Source: Alitta virens (Eukaryota > Annelida > Polychaeta > Phyllodocida > Nereididae). Taken from it: 64,000 nucleotides of DNA. The notes beneath the pieces were generated by a model. It had not been told where the DNA came from and ran no database searches. It saw only the letters and a list, made by a program, of their open reading frames with translations. The position numbers were made by a program, and so were the translations under genes. Shown here piece by piece: positions 50,701 to 61,129 of this stretch. Position 1 is the stretch's first letter. Every line of letters begins with the position of its first letter. The DNA is taken from assembly GCA_932294295.1 (NCBI GenBank), contig OW028576.1, positions 45,362,247-45,426,246 on the forward strand, given 5' to 3'.

Positions 50701-51890
50701 CTATCTCTTCGAATGTTTGATACCTATATTTTACCTATCCTGGAGTACAATAGTGAAATATGGACAAGTGAAAAATCTATGCCTGAATTAGAAAATTTGC
50801 AACTTGCATATCTTAAAAACATATTAGGAGTTAGAAAACAAACACCATCTTTAGCAGTCTATGGTGAAACAGGTAGATTCCCATTGCATGTCAGACAGAA
50901 AATTAGAATGGTGAATTACTGGATAAGATTGGAAAGAGCACCTGATGACAGTTTACTTAAGAAATGTTTAAATTTTCAGAAGGAAATTTATGTGAATGCA
51001 GTAAATGGAAATAACTGGTTCAGTAAAGTGTGTCATGTATTAAATAACTGCAACATTGAATATGATATTAGTAACCTCAGAAACTTTGACATTGATAATA
51101 TCTCTAACACAGTGAAACTAAGACTCTATGAAGCCGAACATGAGCGACTTATAAATGCAATAAATGACAGTTCACAACAACCAAAACTTAGGACATATAA
51201 ACTATTTAAAACTGATTGTAGAATAGAACCTTATCTTGAATTGCAACAAATTCGCAAAGTGTTAACTAAAATAGCTAGATTTAGGACAAGTTCACATAGC
51301 CTGAAGATTGAAACAGGTCGACACCATAAACCAATAATTCCTGCTCCAAATAGAATATGTGAAAAGTGTACGTTAAACTTTGTAGAAGACGAAATTCACT
51401 GTTTGATTGTCTGTCCTGGTAATGAGCAACACCGTGTTAACCTTTTTTTGAATGCAACTAAATTTATTAACAACTTCTTGTCTCTAGATGATATAACTAA
51501 GTTTACAGCAATAATGACAAACAAGGAACCTGAGTTATTAATTAGTTTAGGAAAGTTTCTCCTTCAAGCTGATGTGTAGAGAAAACCATCTCCTGTATCC
51601 ACACAGTTATTAATTTAGTTTATTAGTTTATTAGTTATGATGTGCTTGTCATGTTTTGGACTTTGAGAGTGAAATGTTTTTATTAGCGGCTTGTATTTTT
51701 TTCTATTGTGTATGTGGATTTTAAACACGTATTATAAGTTAACTTGGTGGCTGGAACCTTGATTATTGAAATTTTATTGCTTTCTGTACTTACATTAATG
51801 TCTCTTTCATGTTATCTTTTAACTGAATGACATATGTATCATTTATGATATTTTACATGTCAATAAAATCTATATATATATATATTTTTT
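47767..51890 (+). mobile_element. LINE-B: 5'-incomplete non-LTR retrotransposon
   Basis: It carries an intact ORF2 (47854-51579), a 3' UTR of about 290 bp with AATAAA at 51862 and an AT-repeat tail (51870-51886). No ORF1 precedes it: upstream is a word-array fragment, so the copy is 5'-truncated or the clade lacks ORF1. The start coordinate is the last upstream stop and is approximate. Confidence 0.8.
47854..51579 (+). CDS. LINE-B ORF2: APE endonuclease and reverse transcriptase
   Basis: 1241 residues from the first ATG; the frame is open a little further upstream to a TGA at 47767. The endonuclease blocks are IISWNIQGIGQKLE, VIFLYETMKSD, IIGGAYIPPEG, SICGDFNSRTGD and TESDHTPLSF (a canonical S-D-H). 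The RT blocks are KNNKAAGIDGIPAEFYKY, DNYRKITVNVVMGKIF, QFGFTPGSSTTD, CFVDFTKAFDYINRNALYYK, CGVLQGGILSPKLFNEFMSDL and the catalytic HILYADDIALVADS. The C-terminus has CEKCTLNF and EIHCLIVCPGN, a Cys/His motif. It is intact and so probably young, and belongs to a group related to but distinct from LINE-A (different RT block: LQGGILSP versus RQGENLSP). Confidence 0.95.
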   Translation: MTISNSMAMYDCNIFMPSDFSNVEPVIDLFVDDCVDVGDGSDINTKIVVDTITHSDINLIHDMTQMFNEKSRFWNSNKGSNDNFLKIISWNIQGIGQKLELEEIRNMFTCYDVIFLYETMKSDTFDPQMEGYHYFHYERKYRHPRARRPSGGIAVLIKSDIFESKAVAIEKASEHAIWLKIRGSTHEIIIGGAYIPPEGSMIYLNSRYGKDVLNELREDLACFLDRTPFVSICGDFNSRTGDMNDFEEPVNGKNSSLISDLGTVSRVATTMQHKWSLKHRLCRDKKVNAFGKDLINLCRASSIRIMNGFFDESITNRFTCHTPMGQSVVDYLLCSEPAYNCLHEFVVNDKLTESDHTPLSFSFNFPKVPKINKQTKNSRQTRTFKYVFDKSKTEEYLSNFDNENAKNTLYKLCCDIESDYDTDVVIDTVYQYLTDRIRPTFEKKKSKSAKSTFPTNKWFDSECKNLRKSLNDFAKQNDLALDQNKMQYGIMHRYYKRVTQKKKRKFQGNNRKEMQTLMGKNQADCWKYWNKLKSVGKIQVNCPDLDTFHNYFKQQSLPPERDYFDTENMAHIVNAVQNSGYSCSSELSTHICDNVITEEEVALHFRRLKNNKAAGIDGIPAEFYKYAGENLITPFCAVFNHIFDKGEYPSQWSEGLINALHKKGNRTDPDNYRKITVNVVMGKIFDSILNSRLYFKNEALNLDDPCQFGFTPGSSTTDCVFVLDTVISYQQAMRKPVYLCFVDFTKAFDYINRNALYYKLMQQNIGDKMLKVIISMYDKAKARVNQGGNTGGSIDSKCGVLQGGILSPKLFNEFMSDLPDHLEKSDGITLGDFTLTHILYADDIALVADSPNCMQNSINSLHNYCKKWHLIVNVSKTKVMQIGNKAISTFFCNGEKLVNVDSFKYLGHMLTNKRRIHSKMTEYLSTQAHKALFALQGDSKQALGKIDPMLSLRMFDTYILPILEYNSEIWTSEKSMPELENLQLAYLKNILGVRKQTPSLAVYGETGRFPLHVRQKIRMVNYWIRLERAPDDSLLKKCLNFQKEIYVNAVNGNNWFSKVCHVLNNCNIEYDISNLRNFDIDNISNTVKLRLYEAEHERLINAINDSSQQPKLRTYKLFKTDCRIEPYLELQQIRKVLTKIARFRTSSHSLKIETGRHHKPIIPAPNRICEKCTLNFVEDEIHCLIVCPGNEQHRVNLFLNATKFINNFLSLDDITKFTAIMTNKEPELLISLGKFLLQADV

Positions 51891-52130
51891 CTGTAACTTT
51901 GGAGGCCATAAACTGATAAAGTGTGATTTTGTAATTTTGTGCTTATAATTTGTATTAGGGCTTAGGGTTCTTAGCTATGCCCCTGAAACAAAATGTGAAA
52001 GTAATTTAAGAAGTAACATTGTTCAATTTGTTGACATGGACCAGGGCCCAGGGGGGGGGGGGGCAGGGATGCTTGATCGATCTTGGACTGTATTTTTCAA
52101 ATGACTGACAATTTTAGGCCCAACTGTAAT

Positions 52131-52876
52131 ATGAGCGAAGCTCGTCACGGCCATAGGCCGTGAGCGAAGCTCACTTCCCGTAGAGAGAGGTTTCAAAATG
52201 AGGCTGCACAGTGATCATGCTGAACCGGAAGTGTCTCAAAATTTCTAAAATACATGTAATCCTATGGAAGATCAACTTAATATCGCTTTTTGACCAATGG
52301 TCCAGAACGAGACTACGTCATCACGTCAAAACAACGTCGTCGGTTCAACAGTTGTGATGTCCATAATTTCTTAACGAATACACACTCAGCTTCAAACATG
52401 GAGAAAACTTGTTTTTCTGTAACAATTCTAACGGTACATAGAACGGGTGTCTATGTTAACGGGGAGCCCAGAATATTTGACGAATAACCTTGAATGGATG
52501 ACGTTCGCGCTAGTCACGCCACTGTTTGGCGATGACGTTTTTTCACACCAGGGGGCAAGTGTAAGCGATCGCAGCGCCCCTGGCGACTGAAGGTACGCAT
52601 TACAATTCCTGAGCAGCTCTTCACTTATTTTGCCTCTAAAATCATTATTTATTGTCCAATTTTGAAAATTCAAAAATCTACATGGTCAGTACGATGTGTA
52701 CTAGCGTTATAGGGCAGTCAGTGTATAGTTCTGAAATCATGACAACTTAAATGAGTCCCTGTTCTTTTAAGACTTTCTTCTTTACCACCTCAAGACTAAT
52801 TTTATTTGACAAAATGGTCAGGGTAGGCCTACAGGTTGAAGGCTTCGCTCACTCCTGGCATTGACAGCTACATATT
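52131..52876. repeat. Tandem duplication, copy 1
   Basis: 746-bp unit starting ATGAGCGAAGCTCGTC and ending in TTGACAGCTACATATT. Nearly identical to 52877-53658. The start contains an inverted pair around GGCC (CACGGCC/GGCCGTG), with GAGCGAAGC near the start and GCTTCGCTC near the end, suggesting a MITE-like element that was duplicated in tandem. Confidence 0.92.
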
Positions 52877-53658
52877 ATGAGCGAAGCTCGTCAAGGCCGT
52901 AGGCCGTGAGCGAAGCTCACTTCCCGTAGAGAGAGGTTTCAAAATGAGGCTGCACAGTGATCATGCTGAACCGGAAGTGTCTCAAAATTTCTAAAATACA
53001 TGTAATCCTATGGAAGATCAACTTAATATCGCTTTTTGACCAATGGTCCAGAACGAGACTACGTCATCACGTCAAAACAACGTCGTCGGTTCAACAGTTG
53101 TGATGTCCATAATTTCTTAACGAATACACACCCAGCTTCAAACATGGAGAAAACTTGTTTTTCTGACTGTAACAATTCTAACGGTACATAGAACGGGTGT
53201 CTATGTTAACGGGGAGCCCAGAATATTTGACGAATAACCTTGAATCGATGACGTTCGCGCTAGTCACGCCACTGTTTGGCGATGACGTTTTTTCACACCA
53301 GGGGGCAAGTGTAAGCGATCGCAGCGCCCCTGGCGACTGAAGGTACGCATTACAATTCCTGAGCAGCTCTTCACTTATTTTGCCTCTAAAATCATTATTT
53401 ATTGTCCAATTTTGAAAATTCAAAAATCTACATGGTCAGTACGATGTGTACTAACGTTATAGTTAGTGTATAATTCTGAAGTCATGACAACTTAAATGGG
53501 TAGCAGGTCGATTCGTCACATTTTTTTTTTCTTCTTTACCACCTCAAGACTAATTTTATTTGACAAAATGGTCAGGGTAGGCCTACAGGTTGAAGGTCTC
53601 TGGTCATATACATATTGTATAGCTTCGCTCACTCCTGGCATTGACAGCTACATATTAT
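52877..53658. repeat. Tandem duplication, copy 2
   Basis: Same unit as copy 1 with a few substitutions, a 4-bp insertion (ACTG near 53165), a replaced stretch near 53499-53535 that carries GGTAGCAGGTCG and a T-run, and about 32 extra bases near 53598. The short frame starting MEKTCFSDCNNSNG resembles a THAP-type N-terminus but stops at once. Confidence 0.92.
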
Positions 53659-54053
53659 AAATAATCATATAATCTATTAACCTATTGAAGCTCTTATTTC
53701 TGAATCAAAATGTCATTGCGAGCATAAAACGAGCGATAATGCCCACATTTTCCACTTCCCATCGTGATTATTTGCTTTTGTGGCGTACTATTTATATAAA
53801 AACTCAAGAAATGTGGTTTAGGCTTTATGAAAGCAACTAATGAACAGTTTAGAGCGTTGAAAAATCGTTACCTTGTCCAAAAACGGACAAAAATTAGTAA
53901 GCCTTGTGATCGTTGTTCACTCTATCCTGGCTCTCCACAAAATGACAACAAACAACGTCACGCGTTGATAATATGCTGGCGCGCAATGCATGACGGGAAG
54001 GCCTTTCGGTCCTCCTTGGCCCGCTACAAATAAGCGGCATCGTAGTTAGCCGC

Positions 54054-54063
54054 GCGCATGCGC
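54054..54063. promoter_or_regulatory. NRF1-like palindrome
   Basis: CGCGCATGCGCG matches the NRF1 consensus YGCGCAYGCGCR. Similar sites are at 54469-54478 and 61045-61054. No transcription start is known here. Confidence 0.35.
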
Positions 54064-54468
54064 GAAAAATGATGACGCGGACATTTGTCGGGATAAACAA
54101 ACACACGTGGATGGAAGCATTGAACGTATGTGTGAGCAGAAAATATACTAGATCTTCTTTGTTCTGAGGAAGTTTTCAACTTTTGATACATGTAATCGAA
54201 GATGAGGATTTTGGCTTTCACACACATGTAGTGAAGATGAGGATATGTGCCTTCACTCACTGCTCTAAGAGTACATACCACAAGCAAAATCACGGCTTTA
54301 AATAGCGTGCGGTCTCGTTCTCGCGAGAAGTTGAAGGTTAAAAAATAAAAATTTCTATAACCATTAACAATTTCAAGAAATGTCAGTAATTTATTTCTAT
54401 GAAGACTGTGAATGGAAACGACTGAAACATTGATGAAATTAAAAAAGTTAAAAAAAAATTATATTCGT

Positions 54469-54478
54469 GCGCATGCGC
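54469..54478. promoter_or_regulatory. NRF1-like palindrome
   Basis: TGCGCATGCGCC, one base from consensus, directly followed by CACGTCAC. Confidence 0.3.
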
Positions 54479-54532
54479 CACGTCACTTCCTGTTGAGCAA
54501 GATGAACCGCGCTGCGACTAGCTGACGCAGTA

Positions 54533-54596
54533 TTTACGCTTAGGCAGTTCCCAGCCAAACAGACTACACTTTGGCTGGGAACTGCCTAAGCGTAAA
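54533..54596. repeat. Perfect hairpin, 27-bp arms, 10-nt loop
   Basis: Arm 54533-54559 (TTTACGCTTAGGCAGTTCCC...) pairs exactly with 54570-54596. The arm word GGCAGTTCCCAGCCAA is similar to GGCAGGTCCCAGCCAA at 60901. Confidence 0.92.
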
Positions 54597-54742
54597 CGCG
54601 ATAGGCAGGTAGGCTCTACATATCCCGCATGGGTGATTGGCTAAGCACTGAATTTTCTGATTGGCTGTGCTATTTATAGACTGGGGAACACGTTCCGGAC
54701 CAAGCACTTCCAATGTTAAAGCGTAGGATGCGCACGCACGCT

Positions 54743-54764
54743 ACCGGGAGGAATTCCTCCCGGT
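54743..54764. repeat. Perfect 22-bp palindrome
   Basis: Symmetric about GGAATTCC with CCGGGA / TCCCGG outside. It lies just outside the P-like TIR. Confidence 0.9.
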
Positions 54765-54818
54765 TAATGGCAGCCCCTACCTGCGTACTGCATCAGCTAG
54801 TCGCAGCGGCCCAGCGAA

Positions 54819-57262
54819 ACATTTCACTCAGCTATTTGATACCCCCAGCGCCCTCACACGGATGGGGGTAAGAATTAGGCCTCACTGTTGCTACTGCCGA
54901 AAGACTGCATGCCAATAACCAAATGGTCAAAATATCCCCAAAAATAGGTGTCTGAGCGAAAAAATAACAAATATATATCCTATCAAATAATCCAAAATCG
55001 GTTCGCCGGATAATTTTAGTTCTTCTCTGTCCCATGAGAGGTCGCTGCAATAGTGGCCTTAAACAGCATGTTACCAGTTGCGGAACGGCGGATTTTAACC
55101 CAAAATAGTGATTTGTATGATTTCAATGGTGTACAAAATGCCTAAATTCAGTCAATACAATCTTTGCAATGTTTTCAATTATTACAAAATTAATTGAAGA
55201 CATTGATATGAATTGATTATTTAATTACAAAATTTATTGATGAAAAATGGTAGTTTATTATAATAATTGCAATATTTGGATTTTAATGCACAGTATGTGC
55301 ATTTTTATTGTGTGTACCTCCTTTTTAATTATTAATCAAAATAAATGTAGGTACATGGATACAAACAATCCATGAACAGTGCAATAGTTACCTACAGGTA
55401 TACCTTAATATGAGTTTTAATGAGTGTAAAGATGGGAGTATTCGCTAATAATGATGATGAAAGTGGAATTATGGCTTAACATAATAAATTATCGGTATAA
55501 ATCTAGATTAAGCTGGCGTGATTTACAGTAATTATAATCAAATACTTCATGTCTTTAATTGGCATGTTAATAAACATTGTCATTATTGTGGTGTAATTAA
55601 TTTTTATGTTTTTTTATCTCTACATACATTTATAAATTTTATTTTATTTTTAAAATTATCTGTTAATTTATGTATTTCTAACATTTTGTAAAAAAAAAAT
55701 TTAAAATCAATTATATGCCCAAACTATATAATAACTGATTTTGTAAAATACGGAGTTGTAATTTAACAATCTTTTCTATTGCCAATTGATGAAGCAGATG
55801 AGAAATGGGTGATATATATTGATACTTGAAATTTGGAGACAGGAAACCAGTAAACAGAGTGGTAATTATTTTTTATTCCCCTTACCAAATTAAACATGTG
55901 TTACTGCTATATCTAACAGATAAATAAATCCAGAAACATTAATTTCTGTCTCATGAAACATTCCACTGATCTTAGCACTTTCTGGTATTACAAAATGTGA
56001 TGGACTTGCTATAAAAGAGCTATGTGCCACCAGAGATGGTCAACTGTTTTAAATGTAAATGAACTATATTATATAATTGAATTCATCTGTATTTCTTAAT
56101 TAAAATGTAACTGATCAGTTTTTTACATGTACGCTTTGAGTGTGAATAAAGATGTTAATAATAATAGTTAATAATATAAATATTTTCCTAAATCTCCTCT
56201 ACTAGGAGGAAACAAAGTCACCGTAAATGGAGTTGAAATATTTTTTTAAACAGTGAGGACACATATTTCTGCTCATTAAAAATTGCAAACCATACATAAC
56301 CAGTATTTTCAATAATATCTGCATAGCGTATTTTATATATGAAGAAAAAAAAAGATTTGAGAGCTCTATATGAATTTTGTAGATAACAATGAAAATTCAG
56401 TACACAAAGGTACATTTCGAATTTTATGGACTTAGAGGCATATAACCTGAAACTAGAAATTCTCTTCGTGAGAGATATCAACGTTGTTTTCATATCATAA
56501 AACACATAATTTGTACTACATGTGAGTGAAAACAGACTGAAAATCTAATAATTATTTACGAAGATATGACATTTTGAAATCAGTGGACAGAATTTTCAAG
56601 TTTATATTAGCATTGGTCGGAACGGTCTGCAAGGTCCGCAATTTACGGAACTCACTGCAAAGCTTTCTGGGAAAAGCCACGGAGCGATATTAGAAGTATT
56701 CGCCGTTAAGCCCAAAAACCATATGAGCTTTTGAAAAAGTCATAGGGGATTTCGGCGAGCAAGCCCAAAGGCTAGCTCGTTGCCCAAAGACCTGCTTATC
56801 GGCCAAAAGGACATAATATCCAGCCCAATATGCAATCTCGGCAGATATTGGATAATGGCAGCAACAACTGTGTTGAGTATATTAGGATCCAATGATAAAG
56901 TACACATGTTAACACCACTATTCGAGTGACAAACTATCTCTGGTTTGTCACACATTAGACCTTGGACTAAAAAGCAGTTTAGTCCAAGATTAGACCAGAG
57001 TTTTTTCCTTTATATAATAAATATTTTACATATGACTTGAAAGACCCTCTGATCATGCAGTTTTATTGCAAAAACACATGCTCTGAATCTAAACAGTTTG
57101 CCCTAGAATGTCCTGTGAGTTTTACTATAAATCACTAATGCCCTTCACACAAAAATGCAAATCTGTGTTTTCTTGGTATTTGCCAAGGAAGTTGATCCAT
57201 GATCAAATCCACACTAGATGTGACAAGGTGATCATGTCTAGCTTAAGAGGTAAGGAAATGAA
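54819..57262. other. 5' interior of the P-like transposon, no gene recognised
   Basis: AT-rich. A hairpin-like pair (TTGGACTAAA / TTTAGTCCAA) lies near 56968-56990. No transposase exon is seen before 57263. Confidence 0.4.
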
Positions 57263-60177
57263 TGCTGTGCAATCAGCTGCTACAAATATGCAAAGACTGA
57301 CAAAGATGTCGCATTTCATAGGTTTCTGAATCCTACAAAGGACAAGGAAAGGTGAGTGATATCTCATTATTTCAAATCATTGTGTTGGTAACTAGTTTGT
57401 TTGTGGCTGTACTAAATATTATTGGAGAACCATGATCTTTTTTTCATTAAATTACATTGTTACCTCTTTATGTTTTCACAGATTCTTAAAATGGATTTAT
57501 TGTAAATTTGAGAAATGCTAGTTTAGATAAAGTGCCTCATGAGAGCTTGTACAAGAACTACAGAGTGTGCAGTGATCATTTTGAAGCATCACAATTCAAA
57601 ATGTCAGGAAATGTGTAAGTTAAATTCAGTACTTCTATGCATGCGACTCATTTGTATAAGACACAATACTTAGCTCTCTCATTTCATTGCCTTGTATATA
57701 ATTATGGTTTACTGTAGACATGCTGGATTGAATTGGAATGCAATTCCCACTCTGATTAATGCTCCTAATCCACCTAGCAAAGTGACTGGCGAAAGGAAAG
57801 CTCCCACTGAACGCAAAATAGATCCGAACCCAAAAAAGTCACAACTCCAAGATTCAGAAGGTAAGATTATGTGAATATATTGTATAGCAGTCACAAATAC
57901 CACATCTTCCTCTCTGTTCATACTGTATGGTCACTATGCAAATTCTTTCAGATAGTGCAAACAGCAACCTTGTTAATGAAGATCAGCGGAATGAGGAAAT
58001 TGGATCAATAAGGCAACTTAAGGAACAAGTAAAATCGCTAAAACAACAACTGGCAAGTGAGAAGAGAAGGCGTCGGAGGGTAGTAAGCACCAAAGCTGCA
58101 ACAAAGTTAACAAAAGACAAACTAATTGGTCAACTGGGTCATTACATATCAGGTAATGCTTTAAAATTTGTTGCTGCACAATTAAGATTGTCTGGTACAA
58201 AAAGACAAGGTTACAGATGGTCAGATGATGAGAAGACATTTGCATTACAGATGTATCATGCAAGGCCCAAATGCTACAAACTATTAAGAAGAATGTTTAC
58301 CTTGCCATCACGGGCAACATGACATAGGCTACTTAGAAACCTGGCTATGAAGCCAGGTTTTAATGAGGGCATACTGGATGCACTAAAGATCAAAGTAGAT
58401 CATATGAAGGATGATTCTAAAATTTGCAGTCTAGTTTTTGATGAAATGTCAATTAAAGAAGGGGTACATTACAACAAGTCATATGACAACATTGATGGTT
58501 TGGAAGATTTTGGTAATGGGCAAAGGACAGCACAAATTGCAAATCATGCAGGTGTATTCATGGTGTCAGGAATTAACGAAAGATGGAAGCAGCCAGTTGG
58601 TTATTGTCTTTCCAATGGACCACTTGGTGGCAAGAAACTTAAAACAATGGTTCTCAAATGCATCGAAAAGGTGGCTGAAACTGGTCTAAGGGTGGTGGTG
58701 TTCATATATGTGACCAGGGAAGCAACAATAGGCAAATGCTTAAAGAACTGGGCGTAACGCCTGACAATCCTTATTTCCTGGATCACAATGATGAAAGAAC
58801 TTTCATTTTATATGATCCGCCTCATTTGATCAAGAACATTAGAAACAACATGAAGAAGCATGGCTTTGTTTTAAATGGAAATTTAATAAAGTGGCAGTAT
58901 GTTGAAGATCTATACAAATTTGATTCAAGCAGAGATATCCGCATGGTGCCTAAGCTGACCTCTAAGCATGTGAACATCCCACCCTTCAAGACTATGTCAG
59001 TCAGGCTTGCCACTCAGGTGTTAAGTCGCACAGTGGCTGCTGCCATGGATACATTGTATGATCTGGGCAAATGGGAGAATGACAGCAACGCAAAGGCTAC
59101 ATCTAATTTCATAAACACTATGGATGCCTTGTTTGATGTTTTTAATAGCATCACAGTTAGAAAAGTAGGCCCTCTACTGAGAAGAGGTATTACAGCAACA
59201 TCTTCACATTTTACATTCCTCCAATCTGCTATGCAGTGGTTGAAGTGTTTGCAAGTGCCAAGGAATCTAACAAAACTCTGTTGCCTTCTGTAATTGGCTG
59301 GCAATTGAATATCAATAGCATAAAGATGATCTGGGAAGAACTCTTTACAAATTGCAGTCTGGAATGTCTTCTGACAAGACATCTCAACCAAGATAAATTA
59401 GAAAACTTTTTTTCCCAAATTGGACATGGAGATAACCCAGATAGCATCCAGTTCAATGCTGCTTACAAGCAGATAACAGTCAATAGAGTACTTGCTCCTG
59501 TAAGTAACAAAAATTGTGAAAATGATGTTGAAAGCTTTCTTGTCAAGGTGGAGCATTTCAGCTCAAATAGGCAAACACTCCACACTTCCAGTTCCTCAAA
59601 ACGAGAAGATGACAGCCACAAGTTACATGTGCTGCCAAGTGACACAGGTGAGGTACTTGCTGAATGTACCTCGCAATCAAACAAAGGTCAACTTGATTGC
59701 CAAGATTCTAATGTTGTCACCTACATAACTGGTTATCTCATCGGAAAGACAAATGAAAAATACGAAAAATGCTCTTCTTGCTCTAATCTATGGATAGCAT
59801 CTCATGATGAAACCACCCAACGAAATTACATATTTCTAAATAAAAAGCAATATGAGCATCTCTTCCCAGGTCATGGTCTCATCTTCCCAAGCACTTCAAT
59901 CATTGATCTAGTATCACAACTTGAGGTAGCTTTCTGTAAATATCTTCCATACATTACAGGAGAAAAGATCTATCAAAGATTAGTCAATGCATTGCTGTCT
60001 GCTGCAGATTTGTCTGAAGTTTCGTGCCACCAGCCTAATTGTCAAGAAGCTGTGAAATACATTGTCACATTGTTTGCCAGGATGAGGATCCATCATTTTT
60101 TAAAAGAACAAAATAGAAAGATTCAAGCTCCAAACCAAAAGAGAAATAGAAAAATGTTGAAATTATCACATCAGTAG
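57263..60177 (+). pseudogene. THAP domain P-element transposase, inactivated
   Basis: Exons: about 57263-57351, 57482-57614, 57718-57860 and 57952-60177. The THAP zinc finger reads CCAISCYKYAKTDKDVAFHR, with YRVCSDHFEASQF and the AVPT-like NAIPTL box. Then come LKEQVKSLKQQL (coiled coil) and the P-type catalytic core: SLVFDEMSIKEG (first Asp), VVVFI then a broken CDQG block (second Asp), DPPHLIKNIRNNM and LNQDKLENFF (Glu). Lesions: no in-frame ATG before the first Cys, a 1-nt shift near 57500, a TGA for Trp at 58320, a 2-nt AT insertion near 58712 and a 1-nt loss near 59237. The C-terminus ends at a TAG near 60175. The domain order equals THAP9/P transposases. Confidence 0.9.
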
Positions 60178-60929
60178 CATGTTTAATACTTTGTTTGGTT
60201 GGTAAATAAATCAACCAGTAACCTGAATCACTGATGTCTTTTGCCTTACATGTGTTGAATTGCTCAGAATTGTCTGTGTGCTGTGGTATATAATATATGT
60301 TATAATTGATGAAAAACATTACACTATGGTGATATGTATATTTGTGGTACATATATATTCTGTTTTTGTTGATATGCTATACTGGAATGATTGAATGTAC
60401 TGAATGGAGAATGTAAAATATTAGGTCTATGATAATTATGATTTCAAGACACTTACAGAAGTCCCAAGCTGTAAAATAAAGAATTTTTTTAATGTCAAAT
60501 TTGTATTTGTTTTTATTTTATGCACAGTGGCAATAAAAAAACCTTTCTGCTCAAATATCTTCATCTGCTGACCTGACACACTTAGATTTCTCCCGTGATG
60601 CTGCTGTTTTGCAGCTACTGTGGGTGTCCCAGTTACCCCCACGCACAGTGTGGCGCTGCTGGGCTGGCCCGGACAACAGGATTCAATGGGAGTGAAGTGT
60701 CTGTATGGGCTAGTCTGTGGTACGCTCCTGACGGACATCAACAACCAAAAAGGCATAATCTCGTTATAACCACCTGTGATGGGTGTTTGATTCGCTGGCC
60801 CGCTGCGGCTAGCTTAGGCAGGTCCTAAGTTGGTCCCCTCCTTCCGCACAAGTGCAAAGGTCTACAGTGTAGGAGACTGCGGTTCCAGTGCTAAGCCTAA
60901 GGCAGGTCCCAGCCAAGGTGTTAGATAAC
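60178..60929. other. 3' interior of the P-like transposon
   Basis: Non-coding; contains AATAAA signals near 60477 and the subterminal words GCTGCGGCTAGC and GGCAGGTCC near 60800-60830. Confidence 0.45.
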
Positions 60930-61044
60930 TTCGCTGGCCCGCTGCGACTAGCTGACGCAGTACGCAGGTACCCAGGTAGCAGCCGGGAAGTCGACCGAAG
61001 TTGATCATGCGCAGAGATAACTTACATCAAATTTACATATATAC

Positions 61045-61054
61045 GCGCATGCGC
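61045..61054. promoter_or_regulatory. NRF1-like palindrome
   Basis: CGCGCATGCGCG, followed within 10 bp by another AGCGCATGCG. Lies just outside the right end of the P-like transposon. Confidence 0.35.
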
Positions 61055-61129
61055 GATAGCGCATGCGTTGCATCCAGTGAGCTAAAAGGCGGAATGACGT
61101 GGCGGGACGGTACGGAGAGAGGACCGAAC

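Larger units (their letters stand above)
53659..54511. other. No gene recognised; NRF1-like sites
   Basis: Contains the inverted short repeat at 53980-54016 and two GCGCATGCGC palindromes. No exon is supported. Confidence 0.4.
54512..54803. mobile_element. Small inverted-repeat element related to the P-like transposon ends
   Basis: CTGCGACTAGCTGACGCAGT near 54512 faces its inverse (ACTGCATCAGCTAGTCGCAG) at 54787-54806. Inside are a 27-bp-arm hairpin and a 22-bp palindrome. The right end is shared with the left TIR of the P-like transposon, so this may be a composite of two termini. Confidence 0.5.
54779..60969 (+). mobile_element. P-like (THAP-type) DNA transposon
   Basis: The 40-bp terminal inverted repeats start ACCTGCGTACTGC(A/G)TCAG and match with two differences (54779-54818 versus 60930-60969). 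Between them is a THAP-type P transposase pseudogene. Subterminal copies of the GCTGGCCCGCTGCGRCTAGC word occur on the right (near 60797 and 60936). No clear 8-bp target duplication was found. The size of 6.2 kb is large for a P element; 54819-57262 is non-coding filler or a further insertion. Confidence 0.8.

Noticed and set aside
56740..56955. 71-residue minus-strand frame inside the P-like transposon
   Set aside because: No recognisable domain, no splice context and no start context.
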